From an uncultured Paracoccaceae bacterium (GTDB lineage: Bacteria; Pseudomonadota; Alphaproteobacteria; Rhodobacterales; Rhodobacteraceae): a DNA stretch of 64,000 nucleotides. The stretch covers positions 1 through 64,000 of the forward strand of contig CAJJAR010000021.1 of NCBI GenBank assembly GCA_905182105.1, read 5' to 3'. The position numbers were made by a program, and so were the translations under genes. The notes under the pieces are model-generated. The model searched no databases. It worked only from the letters and a program-made list of their open reading frames with translations, and was not told the DNA's origin. Position 1 is the first letter of the stretch, and each line of letters starts with the position of its first letter. This document shows, piece after piece, positions 56,538 through 64,000 of this stretch.

Positions 56538-57320
56538 TTAGCCAGCTGCTGGAGCGTCTGCTGGAGCTTCAGCAAGGGCTTCTTCAACAGGAGCTTCTTC
56601 CATAGCGCCAAGATCAACGCCAGCCGCGCCCAATTGAGCGGACATACCGTCAAGTGCTGCACGTGCTGCAAGATCAGTATACAGAGCAATAGCGCGCGCT
56701 GCGTCATCGTTGCCTGGGATCAGGTAGTCGATGCCGTCTGGTGAGCAGTTTGTGTCAACGATCGCGATAACTGGGATACCCAATTTGTTAGCTTCGGCTA
56801 CAGCCAATGCTTCTTTTTTAACGTCGATCACGAAGATGAGGTCAGGACGACCGCCCATTTCACGAATGCCGCCCAAGGAAGCTTCTAGCTTAGCTTGGTC
56901 ACGTTCCATGCCAAGACGCTCTTTCTTGGTGAACCCTTCAAAGCCGCGCTCTGCTTGCTCGTTGATATTTTTAAGACGGTTGATAGACTTTGAAACTGTC
57001 TGCCAGTTAGTCAAAGTGCCACCCAACCAACGGTGATTCATGTAATACTGTGCGCATTTTTCTGCAGCGTCAGCGATCGGCTGTGCAGCCTGGCGCTTTG
57101 TACCAACGAAAAGAATGCTGCCACCTTTAGCAACAGTGTCGCGGATCAATTTCAGTGCTTCTTCCAGCATTGGAAGAGACTGTGTAAGGTCCATGATGTG
57201 GATTCCATTACGTGAGCCGTAGATGTAAGGGCCCATGCGTGGGTTCCAGCGTTGTGTTTGGTGACCAAAGTGAACGCCTGCTTCTAGCAATTGGCGCATT
57301 GTGAACTCAGGTAGAGCCAT
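56538..57320 (-). CDS. rpsB: 30S ribosomal protein S2
   Basis: S2 binds the 30S subunit head and body interface and recruits S1. The 260-aa protein opens [20 protein letters not shown] and includes [12 protein letters not shown] and [11 protein letters not shown]. The C-terminal extension (from about residue 235) is rich in Ala, Glu and Pro, as in other Rhodobacterales. It is the first gene of the rpsB-tsf operon. Confidence 0.98.
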   Translation of the reverse strand: MALPEFTMRQLLEAGVHFGHQTQRWNPRMGPYIYGSRNGIHIMDLTQSLPMLEEALKLIRDTVAKGGSILFVGTKRQAAQPIADAAEKCAQYYMNHRWLGGTLTNWQTVSKSINRLKNINEQAERGFEGFTKKERLGMERDQAKLEASLGGIREMGGRPDLIFVIDVKKEALAVAEANKLGIPVIAIVDTNCSPDGIDYLIPGNDDAARAIALYTDLAARAALDGMSAQLGAAGVDLGAMEEAPVEEALAEAPADAPAAG

Positions 57321-57468
57321 GTCGTAATACCTTTCCGGTTTTCGCCTCGTCGGGGGTTCAATGCGAATGCATCAACCGGCGGACTTTGGGAGATTTTGAT
57401 CCCAAGGCCCAAACCCCGACTGCGGGTTTAAGTCCCGCGCGTATATGTTGGTATATCTTTGGTGGCAA
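57321..57468 (-). promoter_or_regulatory. rpsB promoter and structured leader
   Basis: On the minus strand TTGCCA (57463-57468), a 17-bp spacer and TATACG (57440-57445) form a good sigma-70 promoter. The predicted leader of about 110 bases contains a GCGGG/CCCGC hairpin right after the start, and a TTGGGA/TCCCAA hairpin nearer the gene. Such structure suits autoregulation by S2, which is known in E. coli; here it is inferred. Confidence 0.6.
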
Positions 57469-57501
57469 GGGGTTTGGCGTGATTACTTGATTGAAAGGCT
57501 A

Positions 57502-58329
57502 TCAGCGCGTTAGTAGGCTTTCATGCCCAGATCGGACCACCAATTCAGCCGCTTTGGCTAATGCTTTGCGATCTGTAAACTCGGCAACTTTTAGAGCTGG
57601 GTGGTATATAACATCGATCGATCCTTGAGACCGGGCAGCAAGGGTTCTTAGCAAATGCGTTGCAAATACCATTTCACCCCACCAGCCATAAAATGACTTT
57701 GGTTGACCTTGCGGTGGATGATATACTACGCTCACCGGCTGTACTTGCAAAAAATCACGCAATTCGGACGCCATGAATGATGCGAACAACGTTGTTTTAA
57801 ACGGCAAGACCTGTTGGCCATCTGTGCTGGTCCCCTCGGGGAAGAACAACAACTCATGCCCAGTCAACAAGCGCACTTGCATTGTTTTGGTCTGCGCCTG
57901 CGCTTGGCCACGTTCCCGTTTGATAAATAAGGTGCCAGTTGCCCGGGCCAACCAACCAATGCCGGGCCAGCCCGCCACTTCAGCTTTGGACACAAAGTAA
58001 ATTCGTTTTGATGCATTTAGTACAAAAATGTCCAACCAACTTGTGTGGTTGGCGACAACGGCCCCTCGCCCTTGCAAAGGTACACCAGTCAAGTTGAGCG
58101 GCAATCGAAGCACACGCAGTGCGTTGCGGCACACGAATTGGGTTATATAGGGCGTCATGGGGCGCCCAAGTCCCCAAATAGGCCTTTCGATCAAACGCAC
58201 AATTAGTAAGATCAGCAAACAACCAAAAACTAAGACAATTAAAATAGCTGATCTAAAAAGCACTCTCAGCCAACCCATAGGTGTGATCGCATCAAGTTGA
58301 GGCTCTTTTGCTTCAGTCCAAGTCGTCAT
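57502..58329 (-). CDS. olsA: 1-acylglycerol-3-phosphate / lyso-ornithine-lipid O-acyltransferase (OlsA-like)
   Basis: A PlsC-family membrane acyltransferase of 275 aa. One or two N-terminal helices (RSAILIVLVFGCLLILLIV) precede the acyltransferase domain with VVANHTSWLD (HX4D) and LLFFPEGTSTDG. It overlaps olsB by four bases (ATGA), so the more specific role is O-acylation of lyso-ornithine lipid. PlsC activity in phospholipid synthesis is also possible. Confidence 0.88.
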   Translation of the reverse strand: MTTWTEAKEPQLDAITPMGWLRVLFRSAILIVLVFGCLLILLIVRLIERPIWGLGRPMTPYITQFVCRNALRVLRLPLNLTGVPLQGRGAVVANHTSWLDIFVLNASKRIYFVSKAEVAGWPGIGWLARATGTLFIKRERGQAQAQTKTMQVRLLTGHELLFFPEGTSTDGQQVLPFKTTLFASFMASELRDFLQVQPVSVVYHPPQGQPKSFYGWWGEMVFATHLLRTLAARSQGSIDVIYHPALKVAEFTDRKALAKAAELVVRSGHESLLTR

Positions 58330-59096
58330 CGGTTGGTTCCCCCACTATAAATTTGCGATTGGCGTTTGTTCATATTGGCAGTGCTCAAGATCAAGCAAAC
58401 ATCCGTAGTGTTGAATTCATGGTCCACAAACGCCCCCTCGCCCACAACACCGCCAAGGCGCAAATATGCCTTTATCAGAGCTGGTACTTGGATCATCGCA
58501 GCGCGACGATCTAGCTCAGATTCTGGGATTAGCTTCATGGATTGAACCGTTTCACCTATAGCTCGAACCCGCAACGTTTCTGGAGCAAGATGGCGATGAT
58601 GTAGGAGTGATAATGGCGCCGCCAATTGGGCTACATTAGTACCATGAAAGCTGGCCACTCCAAACATCAGTTCAATCTGATGGTCAGAGACATACTGCGC
58701 TAAAGCATTCCACAGATAAAACATTGCAGTTCCACCACGGTATTCAGGACGCAAGCAGGATCGACCCAATTCCAGTAACTTACCACCAGAACGCAGCAAC
58801 GGAGACAAATCGTATTCATCTTGCGAATAATATTGACCCGCGGCTAAAGCCATGTCCGGTCGCATAAGTCGATATACTCCAACAACGTCGCCGGCAGCAT
58901 CGTCATGTAATAGCATATGATCAACAAATGGATCAAAACGGTCTTGCTCCAATTGAAGATCGTGATCAATCAGAGAACCATCGCTGCCCAGTTCACTGAC
59001 AAACACATCATACCGTAATCTCTGCGCCGCACGAATATCATCAACATTTGCAGCCATCGAAATTCGAAACTTAGGGGGTTTTTCTATTTTCATCAC
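58326..59096 (-). CDS. olsB: L-ornithine N(alpha)-acyltransferase (OlsB-like)
   Basis: OlsB transfers a 3-hydroxyacyl chain from ACP to ornithine, the first step of ornithine-lipid synthesis. The 256-aa GNAT-fold protein has AQRLRYDVFVSELG near the N-terminus and ELGRSCLRPEYRGG, and GVASFHGTNVAQLAAPLSLLHH is typical of the family. It precedes olsA with an overlap. Ornithine lipids often replace phospholipids under phosphate limitation; no Pho box was recognised upstream. Confidence 0.9.
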   Translation of the reverse strand: MMKIEKPPKFRISMAANVDDIRAAQRLRYDVFVSELGSDGSLIDHDLQLEQDRFDPFVDHMLLHDDAAGDVVGVYRLMRPDMALAAGQYYSQDEYDLSPLLRSGGKLLELGRSCLRPEYRGGTAMFYLWNALAQYVSDHQIELMFGVASFHGTNVAQLAAPLSLLHHRHLAPETLRVRAIGETVQSMKLIPESELDRRAAMIQVPALIKAYLRLGGVVGEGAFVDHEFNTTDVCLILSTANMNKRQSQIYSGGTNR

Positions 59097-59176
59097 CCTG
59101 ACTGAACAAAAGGATTTTCTTTAAATTTTAACAATTCTGTTAACCCTTGAATAACAAAGTTGATCTACGATCGATG

Positions 59177-59365
59177 TCAAAGGTTTTCATCAAAAACAGG
59201 AACCAAAGCGATCCTCGTGCTATCAATGACTATTTTCCCCTCATTTCGGAAGTTTACGGTCACGCGGCCATTAATATTACTTTGAACCTGTCCAGTGCCC
59301 CAATCCTGATGACCGGGGTGGCGAACCAACATGCCTGGAGCCAGAATGGCGTTTAAATTTTCCAT
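59177..59365 (-). CDS. DUF3553 family protein
   Basis: A 62-aa protein matching DUF3553 (MENLNAILAPGMLVRHPGHQDWGTGQVQS with TVNFRNEGK and a closing ALVPVF). This SH3/tudor-like small fold resembles the C-terminal DUF3553 segment found in some UvrD-type helicases, but its role is unknown. The start at 59365 was preferred over one ten codons upstream. It is divergent from the chpT remnant by 29 bp, a pairing seen in relatives. Confidence 0.85.
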   Translation of the reverse strand: MENLNAILAPGMLVRHPGHQDWGTGQVQSNINGRVTVNFRNEGKIVIDSTRIALVPVFDENL

Positions 59366-59394
59366 TTCAATATCCCAGTATAGGAGCCCAACCA

Positions 59395-59981
59395 ATGGCC
59401 CTGAATAATCTTGATTTAGCTGCTTTGGTCAGTAGCCGAATTTGTCATGATCTTATATCTCCTATTGGTGCCATCAACAATGGTTTGGAATTATTGAACA
59501 TGTCTGGTCTGGCACATGACGGTCCAGAGATCCAATTGATTGGCGACAGCGTAAAAAGTGCCCGTGCTCGGATTCGTTTTTTCAGAATTACTTTGGTGCC
59601 GCTTCTGGTGATGTCATTGGGCAGACCGAGGTTGTTTCGATCTTGGATGATATGTTTGATAGTGGGCGGTTAACGGTTGCTTGGAAGCCCGTCGATGGTC
59701 AAATGCGCAAGTCTGTGCGCCGTGCATTTCTTGCGATCCAGTGCTTGGAAAGCGCCATGCCGTATGGTGGACAGATCAACGTTGCTAAGTAGCAGAACCA
59801 GCAGGAAAATTTCAGGCCAAGCGGACAAATTGGGTGAATTTGAGCTACTATGGAATGAGCCAACGTCGACCAAAATATCAGCTGCTCACGTCCAGTTTGT
59901 TCTTCTTAAAACGCTTTACTCACCGACAGCTTAGAAATCCAAGTTACTCAAACATCCAATGAAATAACTATCCAATTTTAG
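59395..59981 (+). pseudogene. chpT: Histidine phosphotransferase ChpT, multiply frameshifted
   Basis: The first frame gives the ChpT N-terminus with the phospho-acceptor helix (LDLAALVSSRICHDLISPIGA, His at the HDL site) and INNGLELL. At a six-T run (59577-59582) the frame slips, and the expected QNYFGAASGDV, VVSILDDMFDSGRLTVAW and AFLAIQCLESAMPYGGQINVA continue in a second frame to a TAG. A third frame carries ISGQADKLGEFELLW and ISAAHVQFVLLKTLY. The last, after another shift near 59920, ends in LEIQVTQTSNEITI. At least three frameshifts make the gene dead. ChpT relays phosphate from CckA to CtrA and CpdR. Confidence 0.9.
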
Positions 59982-59986
59982 TTGAG

Positions 59987-61252
59987 TTATGCCCTTATGG
60001 CACCGTCACCAACGACCAGATATTTAAAGCTGGTCAATTGGGCTGCGCCAACCGGACCACGCGCGTGCATTTTTCCAGTTGCGATGCCTATCTCTGCACC
60101 CATTCCGAATTCGCCACCGTCCGCAAACTGTGTAGAGGTGTTGTGCATCAAAATGGCACTATCTAACCTTTGCATGAAGTGATCTGCAGTCTTCTGATTT
60201 TCAGTTAAAATACAGTCGGTATGTTGAGACCCAAATGTGCGAATATGTTCAATCGCATCGTCAACGTCTTCCACAACTTTTGCAGCGATAATCATATCCA
60301 GATATTCGGTCCCCCAATCACTCTCATTGGCAGCCACCGTGCCCTGAATTTCAGACAGTTGACTGTCGGCCCGTACCTCAACACCGGATTCGACCAATTT
60401 ACCAACAAGGTCTCGGCCCATCGTTTTTGCTATATTTTTGTGGATTAGAAGGCATTCAGCAGCGCCACATACACCCGTACGGCGTGTTTTAGCATTTAAA
60501 ACAACGCGCAATACCTTTTTAGGGTCAGCGTGTTCATCAACATAGATGTGCACAATCCCTTCGAGGTGGGCAAATACAGGCACACGTGCTTCGCGTTGGA
60601 CCAATCCGACCAGACCTTTGCCACCACGTGGGACGATCACATCGATTGTGTCGGTCATCGTTAGCATCTCTGACACTGCTGAGCGGTCACGGGTAGGGAC
60701 CAACTGGATAGCATCTTCAGGTAGGTTTGCATCAACTAGACCTTGAACCAAACAAGCGTGTATGGCTTGCGATGAATTAAAACTCTCTGATCCACCACGC
60801 AAAATCACAGCGTTGCCAGCTTTCAAGCACAGTGCGCCAGCGTCCGCTGTAACATTTGGTCGGCTCTCATAGATCACGCCAATCACTCCCAAAGGCGTTC
60901 GAACACGGCGGATGTTGATCCCACTTGGCTGGGTCCATTCAGCAATAACTTCGCCTACAGGATCGGCTTGCTCCGCTATGTTGCGCAAACCATCAACAAT
61001 AGATTGGATGCGTTCTTCATCAAGCATTAGACGGTCCATCATCGCATCTGACAGGCCTTTTTCGCGACCAAATACCAAATCTTTGACATTTGCTTCAATG
61101 ATCTGACCGCGCTGTTTCCAAACGTTTTCTGCAGCACCAATTAATGCCGTATGTTTCCGTTCCGCACTGGCAAAACCCAATTTGTGAGATGCATTCTTAG
61201 CACGCAAGCCGATGTCATTCATCAAGGCGGCAATTGAATTGATGTCTGTCAT
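59987..61252 (-). CDS. proA: Gamma-glutamyl phosphate reductase
   Basis: ProA reduces glutamyl 5-phosphate to glutamate semialdehyde in proline synthesis. The 421-aa aldehyde-dehydrogenase-fold protein has [22 protein letters not shown], the catalytic cysteine in [11 protein letters not shown], and [12 protein letters not shown]. It follows proB after a 51-bp gap; the order obgE-proB-proA is conserved in this group. Confidence 0.97.
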   Translation of the reverse strand: MTDINSIAALMNDIGLRAKNASHKLGFASAERKHTALIGAAENVWKQRGQIIEANVKDLVFGREKGLSDAMMDRLMLDEERIQSIVDGLRNIAEQADPVGEVIAEWTQPSGINIRRVRTPLGVIGVIYESRPNVTADAGALCLKAGNAVILRGGSESFNSSQAIHACLVQGLVDANLPEDAIQLVPTRDRSAVSEMLTMTDTIDVIVPRGGKGLVGLVQREARVPVFAHLEGIVHIYVDEHADPKKVLRVVLNAKTRRTGVCGAAECLLIHKNIAKTMGRDLVGKLVESGVEVRADSQLSEIQGTVAANESDWGTEYLDMIIAAKVVEDVDDAIEHIRTFGSQHTDCILTENQKTADHFMQRLDSAILMHNTSTQFADGGEFGMGAEIGIATGKMHARGPVGAAQLTSFKYLVVGDGAIRA

Positions 61253-61303
61253 AGTCTTTTTCCTTATGCGTGCAGTACTTCTGTTCTAATAAACTGGTTG
61301 GCC

Positions 61304-63471
<2,168 letters not shown>

Positions 63472-63485
63472 TTAGTCAGGTCATC

Positions 63486-64000
63486 CTACTTCGTGATGTT
63501 CAGTTTTAGGGTATATGTCCACGTGGCAACAGGACGATCCCGCGCAACTCTAAAGGTTTCTGCATCACCTAAGTATTCAAATCCACAATGGGTGAGTACT
63601 TTAGCTGCAGCAGGATTGTCTTGGAACACAGCGCTAAACATCGTGGCATTTGCCATCGGATTTGCGTCAACCAGGGTTTGTACCGCTTCAGAGGCTAGTT
63701 TGGTGTTCCAGTAAGCAGGAGCGACCCAATAGCCAACTTCAGATTGATCGCGATCCATTCGGGTCAAAGAGATGAGCCCCATCACTTCTGCACCGCCAGA
63801 CTTATGTCCATCTATAACCCAAACATCTTCATCACGTTCGTGCGCGATGCAGCGGTTCACAAAAGCTTCTGTGGTGCCTGGTGGCAAAGGATGAGGGATT
63901 GATGATGTCATACCTGCAACACGTTCATCTGATGCATAAAGTTCAATCAGACCCATATCTGAAACTCGCATTGGGCGTAGCACAAATCGATCAGTTTGAA
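63486..64000 (-). CDS. GNAT-family N-acetyltransferase (RimJ/RimL type), cut by window edge
   Basis: The frame stays open to the window end: QTDRFVLRPMRVSDMGLIELY precedes the visible part, so the true start is beyond 64000. It contains the RimJ-type pattern SEVGYWVAPAYWNTKLASEAVQTLVD and the acetyl-CoA-binding FQDNPAAAKVLTHCGFEYLG. Substrates of this branch are protein N-termini or small molecules; it cannot be specified. It lies upstream of obgE on the same strand, a common arrangement in Rhodobacterales. Confidence 0.85.
   Translation of the reverse strand, partial: QTDRFVLRPMRVSDMGLIELYASDERVAGMTSSIPHPLPPGTTEAFVNRCIAHERDEDVWVIDGHKSGGAEVMGLISLTRMDRDQSEVGYWVAPAYWNTKLASEAVQTLVDANPMANATMFSAVFQDNPAAAKVLTHCGFEYLGDAETFRVARDRPVATWTYTLKLNITK

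Overview
The window reads as chromosomal DNA of a marine alphaproteobacterium of the Rhodobacterales (Roseobacter group). The support is a set of clade-typical neighbourhoods and proteins: an IscR with one cysteine fronting a suf operon, a DUF6356 protein, an IalB-family protein, a PAS_5 (DUF1457) protein, the DUF3553/chpT pair, the olsB-olsA ornithine-lipid pair, and obgE-proB-proA. No phage, insertion sequence, plasmid gene or CRISPR array was seen. The species was not identified.

Layout. 1-6.7 kb: recA behind a LexA-type SOS box, alaS, a DUF1330 protein, and typA on the other strand. 6.8-10.2 kb: an SMR transporter with an Lrp regulator, a DUF6356 protein, then decayed genes (class II amidotransferase, HD hydrolase, small protein) and an alpha/beta hydrolase. 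10.3-18.5 kb: the iscR-suf operon (iscR, cysteine desulfurase, sufB, a nonsense-mutated methyltransferase-like gene, sufC, sufD, two Yip1-like membrane proteins, sufS) behind a promoter carrying an Irr-type iron control element. 18.5-24.6 kb: tRNA-Arg(CCG), envelope genes (DUF882 peptidase-like, L,D-transpeptidase), an lpxD-ACP-ketosynthase trio, and ialB. 25.0-26.9 kb: two wrecked genes (DUF853 ATPase and an ectoine-synthase-like gene). 27.0-32.2 kb: a complete branched-chain amino-acid type ABC transporter, then a GlxA/AraC regulator. 33.6-38.0 kb: class II DAHP synthase, a dead PAS_5 gene, yicC, gmk and a gamma-carbonic anhydrase.

38.0-45.4 kb is the phosphate system phoR, (Pho box) pstS-pstC-pstA-pstB-phoU-phoB. 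45.7-54.3 kb is an acyl-CoA catabolic island with genes on both strands: acyl-CoA dehydrogenase, three SDRs, a VOC protein, a thioesterase, an APH-like kinase, an FMN oxygenase-like protein and a thiolase. 54.6-64.0 kb is housekeeping: aroQ, tsf, rpsB, olsA, olsB, DUF3553, a frameshifted chpT, proA, proB, obgE and the start of an acetyltransferase cut by the window edge.

The most striking property is gene decay. Nine genes in 64 kb carry premature stops, frameshifts or truncation yet remain recognisable nearly end to end, while every core gene is intact. Lesions include TAG, TAA and single-base indels, so neither codon reassignment nor one type of sequencing error explains them all. The losses include chpT, the phosphotransferase of the CckA-ChpT-CtrA relay. 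I found no convincing new molecular system. The best leads are the erosion pattern with loss of ChpT, the iron-controlled suf operon with unusual extra members, the lpxD-ACP-ketosynthase trio, and a possible kinase/dehydrogenase route for hydroxyacyl-CoA.
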